From assembly GCA_963797015.1 (NCBI GenBank), contig CAWCNV010000012.1, positions 151,727 to 215,726 on the forward strand: a stretch of 64,000 nt of DNA. Direction: 5' to 3'. Source of the DNA: JBBPZA01 sp963797015. Lineage in GTDB: Bacteria; Actinomycetota; Thermoleophilia; Solirubrobacterales; Solirubrobacteraceae. The notes under the pieces were generated by a model. The model saw only the letters and a program-made list of their open reading frames with translations. It was not told the DNA's origin and made no database searches. Positions 33,330 through 41,303 of this stretch are shown here, piece by piece (position 1 is the stretch's first letter; the number at the start of each line of letters is the position of its first letter). Position numbers and translations under genes: made by a program.

Positions 33330-35854
33330 TCGCCCCGGCGCGGGGCTCCGCCGGAGTCGGCCGGCAGCGAGTAGGGCGACGGCTTGACCGGCACCGTCGG
33401 GTTGGGCAGCTGGCCCAGGCGGTCGATCAGCTTGAGCCACTGGTTGGGCTTGAGCACCGTGGCCTGGCTCGGGCTCGTCTGCGTGCTCTCGCCGGGCAGC
33501 GCCGAGAAGCCCACGTGGATGTGGTCGTCGTGGTCAGCGAGCGAGAGCGTGTTGTCGGCGCCCTGGTAGGTCCGCAGGCTGATGATCTGGTAGGGCTTGA
33601 TCGCGCCCTGGAGCTGCAGCAGGCGGCGGATCGTGATGTCAGTTATGCCGCCGTCCTGCTGGTTTCCGAGTATCGGGATGCCGTTGATCGCGGCGATGTC
33701 GACCGCGCGCCCGTAGTAGTGGTCCGACACGCGGCTCGAGCCCGCGACGAACTTGGAGTGCCCGCACTTCAGCGCCGAGACCGTCGGGCGCAGGCCCGAG
33801 CCGGCCAGGTACTTGAGCACGATCAGGACGCGCTTGTCGATCAGGCCGCCCTGGATGTCGCTGCGGCCGCACTGGTAGATGTCGACGCGCGGGTCGGAGA
33901 GCACCGAGCGCCCGAGCTGCTCCTTGGTCATCAGCAGCATCTGGCCGACGGAGATCGAGCTCTGGTTCAGGAACGGGTTCTTGCCCGCCGCCCGGTAGAT
34001 CGCCGTCGACTCGAGCAGCTTCCAGCCGTCGAGGATCGGCTTGGGGTCGATGCTCGGCGAGCCCTTGCCCGTCGGCTTGATCGCGAAGCTGATGTAGGGC
34101 GCCTTGCCCTGCTGCGGGATGCCGACCTTGCCCAGGACGGTCCCGGCGACCACCTGCGCGCCCGGGCGCAGCGCCTTGAACTCGACGTCGTTGCGACCGA
34201 GGCCGAAGACCTTGGCGAAGTACGCGCCGTAGGTCTCGAAGTCACGCGCCCCGGTCGTGGCGGCGACCTGGTCGCGGCCGCCGTTGCGGTACGCGTTGGG
34301 CCGCGTCGGGTTGGCGAACAGCCGCTCCTTGGTCACCGTCACCCGCGCCGCGGCCGGCTTGGTCGCAGCGCCGGCGGGCGCGGCCGCGCGGCCGGCGGGG
34401 CGAGCCCCCGTGCCGCTCGGGGTCCGCTGCGAGCCGCCCGAGGCGGGCCGGGTCGGCTTGGGATCCCTGGGGAGGTTCAGCTCGGCGCTGATCTGCTGCT
34501 TGGAGACGTCGGTCTGCTTGGGCGAGGGATACGACGAGACGACCGAGCCCAGCTGCGTGTAGGTGTAGCGGTTGCCGGCGTAGTCCTGGAGCACGACGTA
34601 GCGCCCGCGCGTCTTGTCGGTGCCCATCTTCACCACCGTGCCGTCGTTGACGGCGATCACGGGCGCGCCCGCGGTGGAGAAGATGTCGATCGCGTTGCGG
34701 GTCGGGCTCGAAGCGTCGGCGATGGAGGCGTTCTGCGAGGCGGCGACGCGTCGCGTGGCCTGGGCCTGGGAGAGCTGGTCGGCGTACCGCGCCTTGGCGG
34801 CGACAGGGAAGCGACCCTCGACGAGCTGCGTGAGCGAGCCGACGAGGTCGGGCGGAAGGCCGCCGATGACCTTGGCCCTCAGCAGCACGGAGTCGACGTA
34901 CCAGTTGGCCGGGTTGTAGGCGAAGAGGCCCTTGCGGATGTCCTTGTCGCCGCCGGCGGCCTTGATGTAGCGCGCGGCCGAGAAGATCGCGTCGACCGGG
35001 TTGTAGGGGTCGCGGCGGCCGTCGCCGTTCGCATCGGTCCCGTACGTCTTCCAGGTCGAGGGCAGGAACTGCATCCACCCGACCGCGCCCGCGGTCGAGA
35101 CGCTCAGGTTCTGCCCGTAGTTCGTCTCGATCTCGTTGACCGCGGCGAGGACCTGCCAGGGAATGTTGTACTGGGCCTCGGCCGCCTTGTAGATCGGGAG
35201 CAGGAACGGCGGGATCTTGAAGCTGTCGATGACGAAGTTCGGGACGCCGATCGGTGCCGGCCCGGGAAGGGCCAGAGTGGTGGTCGGGTTGCTGAGCGTC
35301 GGCTGGCCGTCGGGCTGGACCGTCGGGTTGCCGCGGCCGTCGGAGGTGGTGCCATTCCCGGAGCTCGAGTCTGACCCTGAACTCGAGCTTGAGCCCTTGT
35401 CCTTGGAGCGGTCGCCCTTGCTCCCACCGCTGTTGCCCTGGGTGGTCGGGCGCCCGCCGGTGGCCGGCTCGTTGGCCGGCGGGACGGGATCGGTGCCGAC
35501 CGTGCCCGTGGTGCCGGTGCTGCCGCTGCCGGTCGTGCCCGTCGTGCCCGTGCTCGTCCCCGTGGGCGTCGTCTGGACCCCGACGCCCGTGGTGCCGGTG
35601 GAGCTCGAGGTGGGAGCGCTGCTCTGCGTGCTTGCAGACGATTGCGTGCTCTGCGCCGGCGCCAGGTCCTCGCACTTGAGCAGCGTCGCGCCCGCGGGCG
35701 CCGAGCACGTAGAGCGCGTGAGAACGGCCGTGTCGCCGTTCACGAGCTTGACCGTCACCCGGAAGGGGCTCGCGGCGGCGGGCGCGGCTCCTATGCCCGC
35801 GCACGCGGACACGACCCCCGAGACGACTAACGCGATGAGCTTTGCGCGGTTCAC
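33326..35854 (-). CDS. Secreted multidomain peptidoglycan hydrolase (lytic transglycosylase + M23-like + M15-like)
   Basis: The 842-residue protein has a signal peptide (KLIALVVSGVVSACAGIGAAPAAA) and a Ser/Thr/Gly linker to ~residue 200. An MltB/Slt-type transglycosylase domain follows (VLAAVNEIETNYGQNLS; GAVGWMQFLPSTWKTYG), then a LytM-like segment (GAPVIAVNDGTVVKMG; GNRYTYTQLG). A second linker and a C-terminal domain complete it, with SRVSDHYYGRAVDIAAI and HDDHIHVGF resembling D-Ala-D-Ala carboxypeptidase-type zinc sites. The M23 part lacks an obvious HxH, so it may only bind. GTG 35854 has a sigma-70 promoter at 35942-35970 and a ~80-base leader. Confidence 0.82.
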   Translation of the reverse strand: MNRAKLIALVVSGVVSACAGIGAAPAAASPFRVTVKLVNGDTAVLTRSTCSAPAGATLLKCEDLAPAQSTQSSASTQSSAPTSSSTGTTGVGVQTTPTGTSTGTTGTTGSGSTGTTGTVGTDPVPPANEPATGGRPTTQGNSGGSKGDRSKDKGSSSSSGSDSSSGNGTTSDGRGNPTVQPDGQPTLSNPTTTLALPGPAPIGVPNFVIDSFKIPPFLLPIYKAAEAQYNIPWQVLAAVNEIETNYGQNLSVSTAGAVGWMQFLPSTWKTYGTDANGDGRRDPYNPVDAIFSAARYIKAAGGDKDIRKGLFAYNPANWYVDSVLLRAKVIGGLPPDLVGSLTQLVEGRFPVAAKARYADQLSQAQATRRVAASQNASIADASSPTRNAIDIFSTAGAPVIAVNDGTVVKMGTDKTRGRYVVLQDYAGNRYTYTQLGSVVSSYPSPKQTDVSKQQISAELNLPRDPKPTRPASGGSQRTPSGTGARPAGRAAAPAGAATKPAAARVTVTKERLFANPTRPNAYRNGGRDQVAATTGARDFETYGAYFAKVFGLGRNDVEFKALRPGAQVVAGTVLGKVGIPQQGKAPYISFAIKPTGKGSPSIDPKPILDGWKLLESTAIYRAAGKNPFLNQSSISVGQMLLMTKEQLGRSVLSDPRVDIYQCGRSDIQGGLIDKRVLIVLKYLAGSGLRPTVSALKCGHSKFVAGSSRVSDHYYGRAVDIAAINGIPILGNQQDGGITDITIRRLLQLQGAIKPYQIISLRTYQGADNTLSLADHDDHIHVGFSALPGESTQTSPSQATVLKPNQWLKLIDRLGQLPNPTVPVKPSPYSLPADSGGAPRRGD

Positions 35855-36237
35855 GTGACCCGTCCTTCTCCTCCCACGAACGCGCTCCCTCCGCGTCGTA
35901 GCGAGCCCACCGTACCAGTGCGGGGGGTCTCTACGCGCAGCACCCTAGTGAGTGGCATGGACCATTGCAACGACGAACAGCCTGTTGGGCGAGTTGATGC
36001 GGTCTGCGGCGAGGTTTTTCGGCGCTTGCAGGGGTATCGGCTCGGGCGGGCGGCCGTGGGTCGGAGCATTCCTACCCGATCCGCGGCGCTTGAGACACGC
36101 CGGCGCCGCAACCGGCCGGGCGAGCGCGGGAGTGACCCTCGATCCGAGCTTGAGGGTGCTCGGCGGCCGAGCGGGCGCGGCGCCGGGCCTGCGGTACAGT
36201 GGCGCGGCCCTCGTAGGCGGGACAAGGAGCGCACGCG
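35855..36237. other. 383-base divergent intergenic region
   Basis: No gene is supported here. On the minus strand it holds a good promoter (35942-35970) and leader for the murein hydrolase. On the plus strand TACAGT (36194-36199) and AAGGAG (36224-36229) serve the phasin-like gene. An imperfect inverted repeat ACCCTC...GAGGGT lies at 36135-36157. A patch at 35985-36035 is less GC-rich but shows no known RNA motif. Confidence 0.5.
35942..35970 (-). promoter_or_regulatory. Sigma-70-type promoter of the murein hydrolase gene
   Basis: On the minus strand TTGCAA (35965-35970) and TAGGGT (35942-35947) are exactly 17 bp apart, about 88 bases before GTG 35854. Confidence 0.6.
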
Positions 36238-36684
36238 ATGGACGAGGAGAACGCCGGCCTGCGGGCCCGACTCACACGCCAGGGCGAGGACGCTCTGGGC
36301 AAGCTGGCCCAGGACCTGCTCGACAACCCGCTGATCAACGGTGCGATCAGCCGCGCATTCGAAGCGCGCGAGAAGGCGACGCAGGCGCAGGAGGTCGCGA
36401 TGGGGGCGCTCAACCTGCCTTCGGCGGCCGACATCGAGCGGCTGACGCGCCGTCTGCGGTCGGTCTCCCAGCGCCTGGAGGGTCTCGAGGACGGGGTGGA
36501 TCGCCTCGACCAACGGCTCGCGGATCTCGCCTCTTCCGCGCGCCTGGACGAGCGCCTGCGCGCGCTCGAGGAGCGCCTCGACGCGATCGCGGTCGATCTC
36601 GGCACGCTGAGCGGTGCGCTGGCCGGCGAGACCGAGCCCGTGGCGCGCGGCCAGGAGAGGCTGAAGGTGGGCGAGCGGGAGTAG
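36238..36684 (+). CDS. Phasin-like coiled-coil protein
   Basis: The 148-residue soluble protein is nearly all helix. An amphipathic N-terminal part (ALGKLAQDLLDNPLINGAIS) is followed by NLPSAADIERLTRRLRSVSQ, a linker pattern typical of phasin/PhaF-like proteins, and then a leucine-heptad coiled coil to ~residue 125 (LEDGVDRLDQRLADL; LRALEERLDAI). Phasins coat polyhydroxyalkanoate granules. AAGGAG lies eight bases before ATG 36238. A smaller protein of the same design lies at 37620. No PHA synthase is in the window, so granule binding is an inference. Confidence 0.65.
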   Translation: MDEENAGLRARLTRQGEDALGKLAQDLLDNPLINGAISRAFEAREKATQAQEVAMGALNLPSAADIERLTRRLRSVSQRLEGLEDGVDRLDQRLADLASSARLDERLRALEERLDAIAVDLGTLSGALAGETEPVARGQERLKVGERE

Positions 36685-36715
36685 GGGATCGCCCCTCGTT
36701 GGCGCCCGGCGGCTC

Positions 36716-36884
36716 GAACGGCGGGCGACGAAGGGGGGATCGCTCCGCGGGCGGCAGCGGTCCGAACGGCGGGCGACGACGGGGGATCTGGCTTTCTGAG
36801 TCGACTTATGTACCTCCGAGGTGCATAACTCGACTTAGAACGCCGGCGGCTTCTCCTCTTCCTTTCTTCGTCGCCCGCCGTTGA
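36716..36884. repeat. Intergenic repeat element A (GAACGGCGGGCGACGA family) with internal hairpin
   Basis: Forward copies begin at 36716 and 36764 (48-bp period) and an inverted copy (TCGTCGCCCGCCGTT) lies at 36868-36882. Between them, 36799-36835 is a near-perfect 37-base palindrome (AGTCGA..TTATG..ACCTC / GAGGT..CATAA..TCGACT). The element fills the gap between two convergent genes. The same 16-base core recurs at 40524 and 46129. Confidence 0.8.
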
Positions 36885-36900
36885 GCCCGGCGCGCGCGTC

Positions 36901-37596
36901 CTACGCGCCCAAGGCCTGCGCGCCGATGCGGCCCACCCGGAGGCCGAGCTCTTTCACCCGCGCGTCCTCGGCGCGCTGGTGCTCTCCGGCGCGCAGGTCG
37001 GTGACGGCGAGCACGCAGCCGGCTCGCAGTCCCAGCAGCTGGGCGAGCCGCAGGATCGTGGCCGCCTCCATCTCGACGGCGAGCGCGTCCGGCGCCGCCG
37101 GTCCCGCGACCGCGCGCTCGGCGTAGAAGACGTCGGTGGTCAGGACGGGGCCGGCGCTTGCATCGGCTCCCGCCGCGCGCTCGAGCGCGGCGGTCAGCTC
37201 GGGATCGGCGCCGACGCGCTCGCCCGCGCCCAGCGCGCGGCTGGTCCCGTCGTGCGCGATCGCCTCGCAGGCGACCACCAGGTCGCCGAGCCCCAGGCCG
37301 CCGTCCAGCGCGCCGCAGGTGCCCACCCGCACCACGCGGCGGGCGCCCAGCGCCGCCAGCTCCTCGACCACGATCGCCGCGCTCGGCCCGCCCATGCCGG
37401 TGCTCTGAATCGTCAGCGGCGCTCCGTCCGCCGCTGTGCCCGTGTAGCCCCAAAGGCCGCGGTCGTGGTTGAACATGCGCGGCTCGGAGAGCAGCCCCTG
37501 GGCCAGCAGCAGGGCCCGGCCGGGGTCGCCGGGAAGCAGGACGCGCTCGGCCAGCGGCGCGGTCGGACGCAGGTGGATGGGCACGGCGGGGGGCAA
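36901..37596 (-). CDS. Nucleoside phosphorylase (PNP/UDP family)
   Basis: The 231-residue enzyme cleaves nucleosides with phosphate for salvage. Motifs are LPGDPGRALLLA (phosphate loop), STGMGGPSAAIVVEEL, RVGTCGAL and VEMEAATILRLAQ (ribose/base binding), the hallmark of the PNP_UDP_1 family. MEAA with a following Asp (AVTDLRAGE) is closest to uridine or purine phosphorylases of the hexameric type. The longest start is TTG 37596. GTG 37584, four codons later, is equally likely. It is divergent from the small phasin-like gene and convergent with the repeat element. Confidence 0.85.
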   Translation of the reverse strand: MPPAVPIHLRPTAPLAERVLLPGDPGRALLLAQGLLSEPRMFNHDRGLWGYTGTAADGAPLTIQSTGMGGPSAAIVVEELAALGARRVVRVGTCGALDGGLGLGDLVVACEAIAHDGTSRALGAGERVGADPELTAALERAAGADASAGPVLTTDVFYAERAVAGPAAPDALAVEMEAATILRLAQLLGLRAGCVLAVTDLRAGEHQRAEDARVKELGLRVGRIGAQALGA

Positions 37597-37607
37597 GATA
37601 GTCCGCG

Positions 37608-37613
37608 TAGACT
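37608..37613 (+). promoter_or_regulatory. Leaderless-type -10 (TAGACT) of the 37620 gene
   Basis: TAGACT ends six bases before ATG 37620. A divergent AT-rich hexamer TATCTT (37595-37600, minus) may serve the phosphorylase gene. Confidence 0.5.
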
Positions 37614-37619
37614 GCGGTC

Positions 37620-37871
37620 ATGGCCCGCAAATCCACCCCCGATTCGCTTCGCAGCGCGGTCGACCGCACCGTGCAGGCGACGCTGGGGCAGGCCCAGGTG
37701 ACCCGCGAGCGGGCCCAGGAGCTCGTCGACGAGCTCGCGGGCACGGCGGACAAGGTGCGCGGGGCGATCCCCGACCTGCGGCCGGTCACGACCGAGGACG
37801 TCAAGGGGCTCCACGCGCGGCTCGACGCGCTGGAGCGGCGACTGGCCAAGCTCGAGCGCCGGAAGGCCTAG
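37620..37871 (+). CDS. Small phasin-like coiled-coil protein
   Basis: The 83-residue protein has an N-terminal helix (SLRSAVDRTVQATLGQAQV), a middle helix (RAQELVDELAGTADKVRGAI), the linker DLRPVTTEDVKGLHARLD and a C-terminal heptad coil (LDALERRLAKLERRKA). The linker-plus-coil design matches the larger protein at 36238, and both resemble phasin/PhaI-type granule proteins. Transcription should be leaderless from TAGACT. The role is inferred. Confidence 0.6.
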   Translation: MARKSTPDSLRSAVDRTVQATLGQAQVTRERAQELVDELAGTADKVRGAIPDLRPVTTEDVKGLHARLDALERRLAKLERRKA

Positions 37872-37905
37872 CTGGGTGGCTGACCTCGCGGAACCAACCA
37901 TCTAG

Positions 37906-38340
37906 ATGGCCGCGGCCTCCTCCTTCCGCAGCGCGGAGGAGTTCCGCGAGGTGATCGACCAGGCCTTCCGGCTGATGAACGAGGACCCCGACATTGGTCC
38001 GCGGCTGCGCGACGCCGACACTCCGCAGCGCTTCGAGTTCACCGATCTCGATCTGGTCCTGAACGTGCGCGCCGGGAACGAGGCGGACGGCGGCGAGAAC
38101 CTCGTGTGGGAGTGGAGCGACGACGTCGACTGGAAGCCCGCAGTGCGTATGTCGATGGCCTCGGAGACCGCCAACCGCTACTTCCAGGGCAAGGAGAACA
38201 TGGCGATGGCGATCGCGCGACGGCGGATCAAGGCGGGTGGGGATGTGCGCAAGGCGCTCGCGCTGATCCCGATCACCAAACCGGTGCACGCCCGCTACCG
38301 CGCGTTCCTGGAAGCCGAGCACCCGCACCTGGTCGCGTAG
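37906..38340 (+). CDS. SCP2 sterol-carrier-domain protein
   Basis: The 144-residue protein consists of one SCP2-like domain: AEEFREVIDQAFRLMNEDPD, FEFTDLDLVLNVRAGNE, VRMSMASETANRYFQGKENM and a C-terminal ALALIPITKPVHARYRAFL. SCP2 domains bind sterols, fatty acyl-CoA or other lipids in a hydrophobic tunnel. The gene is three bases upstream of the MerR-cyclase gene on the same strand, so the two are probably co-transcribed. Loss or gain of lipid ligand could be relayed to the cyclase, but this is speculation from position alone. Confidence 0.78.
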   Translation: MAAASSFRSAEEFREVIDQAFRLMNEDPDIGPRLRDADTPQRFEFTDLDLVLNVRAGNEADGGENLVWEWSDDVDWKPAVRMSMASETANRYFQGKENMAMAIARRRIKAGGDVRKALALIPITKPVHARYRAFLEAEHPHLVA

Positions 38341-38343
38341 CGC

Positions 38344-39537
38344 ATGGCGGAGGAAGCCTTCACCCTCGCGGAGGTGGCCCGCCGCACGGGTGTCTCGCCG
38401 GGCACGCTGCGGCGCTGGGCCGATCAGGGCCTGATCCCCGGCTACGACGGGCGCTGGACGCCGGCGGCCGCGGGGTACGCGCGGCTGGCCGCGCGGCTGC
38501 GCGACCGTGGGCATCCGCTCGAGCAGATCAGGGCGGCCGCCGAATCGGGGCAGCTGGCGTTCGCCTACGCCGAGAACCTCTTCCCGGCGGACGGGCGGCG
38601 CTACTCGGTCGACGAGGCGGCCGACGAGTCGGGCCTCGAGCCCGCGCTGATCGAGCGGATCGTTAGCACGGTCGGGGTCAGCGTCGGCGACGGCGACCGG
38701 CCCCTGACCGAGGACGACCTCGACCTGCTGCGCTACGCCGCCGCCGTGCTGGCCGCGGGCTTCCCGCTCGTCGCGTTCCTGCAGCTCATCCGCGTCTACG
38801 GCCAGGCGCTGGCGCAGATCTCCGACGCGGAGATCCGCCTCTTCCACCTCTACGTGCACGAGCCCCTGATGCGCGACGGCGTGCCGGGGCTGGAGATGGC
38901 CGAGGAGATGGAGGGGCTCTCGCGCGAGCTGCTGCCGCTCGCCTCGCCGATCATGGACCGGCTGCACCAGCGCTTCCTGCGCCACTTCGTCGAGCAGGAC
39001 GTCGTCGGCCACATGGAGACCGATCTCGGGGACGAGGGCTTCGATCTCGGCCGCCTACGGGTGACGATCGCGTTCGCCGACCTGGCCGGCTACACGAGCA
39101 TGACCGAGGAGATGGGCGAGGAGGAGGCCGTGATCGCGGTCGAGCGCTTCATCGACGCCGTCGAGGCGACGCTGCCCGACGACGCGCGCGTGATCAAGAC
39201 GATCGGCGACGAGGTGATGGTCGTCGCCTCCGACCCGGCGGCGCTGACCGACTGGGCGGTCGGCTTCCAGACGCTGGTCGGCCACGAGCGTCCGATGCCC
39301 CGCATCGGCATCCACTACGGCCAGACGCTCTACCGCGACGGCGACTACTACGGCCGCGAGGTGAACCAGGCCGCACGCGTGGCCGCGCGCGCGGCGGGCG
39401 GGGAGGTGCTCGTCACGCGGCCCGTGGTCGAGGCGGCCGGCTCCCACCTCGAGTTCGAGCCGATCGGCGAGGTGCGCCTCAAAGGGTTCAAGCAATCGAC
39501 GGAGCTGTTCCTCGCGCGGCTGGCGGAGGAGGAGTGA
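38344..39537 (+). CDS. MerR-type HTH / class III nucleotide cyclase fusion
   Basis: The 397-residue protein begins with a MerR-like winged helix (FTLAEVARRTGVSPGTLRRW, YARLAARLRDRGHPLEQIRA), then a ~130-residue helical regulatory region. The C-terminal class III adenylate/guanylate cyclase domain (from ~residue 238) has first metal Asp in FADLAGYTSM, substrate Lys and second metal Asp in IKTIGDEVMV, and transition-state Asn/Arg in VNQAARVAAR. All catalytic residues are present, so it should be active. The combination would let a cyclase bind DNA, or use the HTH as a ligand switch. GTG of tilS overlaps its stop. Confidence 0.88.
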   Translation: MAEEAFTLAEVARRTGVSPGTLRRWADQGLIPGYDGRWTPAAAGYARLAARLRDRGHPLEQIRAAAESGQLAFAYAENLFPADGRRYSVDEAADESGLEPALIERIVSTVGVSVGDGDRPLTEDDLDLLRYAAAVLAAGFPLVAFLQLIRVYGQALAQISDAEIRLFHLYVHEPLMRDGVPGLEMAEEMEGLSRELLPLASPIMDRLHQRFLRHFVEQDVVGHMETDLGDEGFDLGRLRVTIAFADLAGYTSMTEEMGEEEAVIAVERFIDAVEATLPDDARVIKTIGDEVMVVASDPAALTDWAVGFQTLVGHERPMPRIGIHYGQTLYRDGDYYGREVNQAARVAARAAGGEVLVTRPVVEAAGSHLEFEPIGEVRLKGFKQSTELFLARLAEEE

Positions 39538-40496
39538 GGGCCGTGCCGGCCGAGCGCGGCCGGCCGGGCGAAGCCGTTCCGCCCTCGCCCGCACTCGCCG
39601 CCGCCGCCGCGAGCGGGCTGCTGCCCGCCGCCGAGGCGGTCGTGGTGATGCTCTCGGCTGGGCGCGACTCCACCTGCCTGCTCGACGTCGCCGTCACCCT
39701 CGCCGGCCGCAAGGCGGTGACCGCCCTGCACGTCGACCACGGGCTGCGCCCGGACTCCGGCCGCGACGCCGCGCACTGCGCCGAGCTGTGCGAGCGGCTG
39801 GGAGTCGCGCTCGAGCGCACTCGGCTGGGGCCGGCGCCCGCGTCGGGGAACCTCCACGCCTGGGCGCGCGAGGCCCGCTACGCGGCCGCCGCCGAGCACC
39901 AAGGCGCGATCGCGACCGGCCACACCGCATCCGACCAGGCGGAGACCGTCCTCTACCGCCTCGCCGCCTCGCCGGGACGCCGCGCGCTGCTCGGGATGGC
40001 TCCGCGCGAGGGCCGCGTGGTGCGGCCGCTGCTGGAGGTGACGCGCGAGCAGACCGCCGCCCACTGCCGCGCTCGTGGCCTGCGGTGGCTCGAGGACCCC
40101 GCCAACGACGACCCGCGCTTCGCGCGCGCGCGTGTACGAGGTGCGCTTCTGAAGACGCTGCGCGACGTCCACCCGGCGGCCGAGCGCAACGTGCTGCGGA
40201 CGGCGCAGGCGCTGCGCGAGGAGGCCGAGGTGCTCGACGCGCTCGTCGAGGAGGTGCTCGGCGGCCGCGAAGAGATCGAGCTCGGGCGGCTGCGCGCACT
40301 GCCGCCGGCGCTCGCGCGACTGGTCATCCGTCGCCTGGCCGAACAGGCCCTCGGCGCCCGCGCGCCGCGCGTCGCGGGACGTGCGCAGGACGTCCTCGCG
40401 CTGGGCGCGGACGCCTCACTCGACCTCGGCGACGGCGCCCGCGCCCGCGTGCGCAACGGCGTCCTCTCGTTCGAGCGCTCGCCGCGGCGTGGGTAG
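39534..40496 (+). CDS. tilS: tRNA(Ile)-lysidine synthase
   Basis: The 320-residue enzyme attaches lysine to C34 of tRNA(Ile2) so that it reads AUA. The N-terminal PP-loop ATPase is seen in VVVMLSAGRDSTCLLDVAV, then ALHVDHGLRPDSGRDA and ATGHTASDQAETVLYRL, with LRWLEDPANDDPRFARARVR typical of TilS. The PP-loop reads SAGRDS, where most enzymes have SGGxDS. The C-terminal domain is shortened, as in many actinobacteria. The GTGA overlap at 39534 couples it to the cyclase gene. hpt and ftsH follow, the conserved actinobacterial order. Confidence 0.88.
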   Translation: MRAVPAERGRPGEAVPPSPALAAAAASGLLPAAEAVVVMLSAGRDSTCLLDVAVTLAGRKAVTALHVDHGLRPDSGRDAAHCAELCERLGVALERTRLGPAPASGNLHAWAREARYAAAAEHQGAIATGHTASDQAETVLYRLAASPGRRALLGMAPREGRVVRPLLEVTREQTAAHCRARGLRWLEDPANDDPRFARARVRGALLKTLRDVHPAAERNVLRTAQALREEAEVLDALVEEVLGGREEIELGRLRALPPALARLVIRRLAEQALGARAPRVAGRAQDVLALGADASLDLGDGARARVRNGVLSFERSPRRG

Positions 40497-40523
40497 GGAC
40501 TGCCCCCGCCCGCGCGGCGGATC

Positions 40524-40547
40524 GAACGGCGGGCGACGAAGGGGGAG
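40524..40547. repeat. Intergenic repeat element B, single copy of the GAACGGCGGGCGACGA family
   Basis: This single forward copy (GAACGGCGGGCGACGA then AGGGGG) begins 28 bases after the tilS stop. No good inverted partner is seen. The sequence after it (40555-40605) has repeated GTTCGTG units and is less GC-rich. The hpt promoter follows at 40694. Confidence 0.7.
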
Positions 40548-40693
40548 CGGCGCGGTTCGTGTGGTTTGCGCGCGCGTTCGTGTCGTTCGTGCTGGCAGAT
40601 CCTCGAGTTACCACGCGGCCACACACTCACCCGCTCGGAGGCCGAGGAGCCGAGGCTCTCGTCGCGCGCGTCACCAGAGCGCTGAGCGCCGCC

Positions 40694-40699
40694 TAGACT
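40694..40699 (+). promoter_or_regulatory. Leaderless-type -10 (TAGACT) of hpt
   Basis: TAGACT ends eight bases before ATG 40708. Confidence 0.5.
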
Positions 40700-40707
40700 G
40701 CCGCCCC

Positions 40708-41238
40708 ATGGCCGACCCGGCTATCGGGGAGATCCTCGTCCAGGCCGACGATCTGCGCCACCGGGTCCGCCAGCTCGGTGCCCAGATCAGCGAGGACTAC
40801 CAGGACAGGGACCTGGTGCTGGTCGGCGTTCTCAAGGGCGCGGTGTTCTTCCTCTCCGACCTCATGCGCGAGATCCACGTGCCGTGCGAGGTCGACTTCA
40901 TGGCGGTCGCCTCCTACGGGTCGGCGACCGACTCCTCGGGGGTCGTGCGCATCCTCAAGGACCTCGACGCGGCGATCGAGGGCCGCGACGTTTTGATCGT
41001 CGAGGACATCGTCGACTCGGGGCTGACGCTTCAGTACCTGCTGCGGAGCCTGGGCGCGCGCGACCCCTCGTCGCTCGAGGTGTGCGCGCTGCTGACCAAG
41101 CCCGAGCGCCGCAAGGTCGACCTCCCGACGCGCTACGTGGGCTTCGAGATCCCGAATCGCTTCGCGATCGGGTACGGCCTGGACCACGGCGAGCGGTACC
41201 GCAACCTGCCGTTCGTAGCTGCGTTGAACGAGGCGTAG
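40708..41238 (+). CDS. hpt: Hypoxanthine phosphoribosyltransferase
   Basis: The 176-residue purine salvage enzyme turns hypoxanthine or guanine plus PRPP into nucleotides. It has the LVGVLKGAVFFLSDLMREI pyrophosphate loop, the VLIVEDIVDSGLTLQYLL PRPP motif with paired acidic residues, and the C-terminal VGFEIPNRFAIGYGLDHGE that closes over the base. The length is standard. It lies between tilS and ftsH as in most actinobacteria, but has its own TAGACT promoter after repeat element B. Confidence 0.93.
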   Translation: MADPAIGEILVQADDLRHRVRQLGAQISEDYQDRDLVLVGVLKGAVFFLSDLMREIHVPCEVDFMAVASYGSATDSSGVVRILKDLDAAIEGRDVLIVEDIVDSGLTLQYLLRSLGARDPSSLEVCALLTKPERRKVDLPTRYVGFEIPNRFAIGYGLDHGERYRNLPFVAALNEA

Positions 41239-41303
41239 AGCGGCAAAGCCCCTGCTAGGCTAAGTCGTCTTGCCCCCGGCCCAAGGGGCTGAAACGCCGC
41301 ATT

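Noticed and set aside
35855..36060. A c-di-AMP (ydaO-type) riboswitch before the murein hydrolase gene
   Set aside because: This is common upstream of such genes and disA is present, but the conserved motifs are missing and the candidate patch lies upstream of the best promoter.
39534..40496. Inactive TilS because the PP-loop reads SAGRDS
   Set aside because: Other TilS motifs (HVDHGLRPDS, ATGHTASDQAET) are intact and a Gly-to-Ala change at that position is mild, so activity is likely kept.
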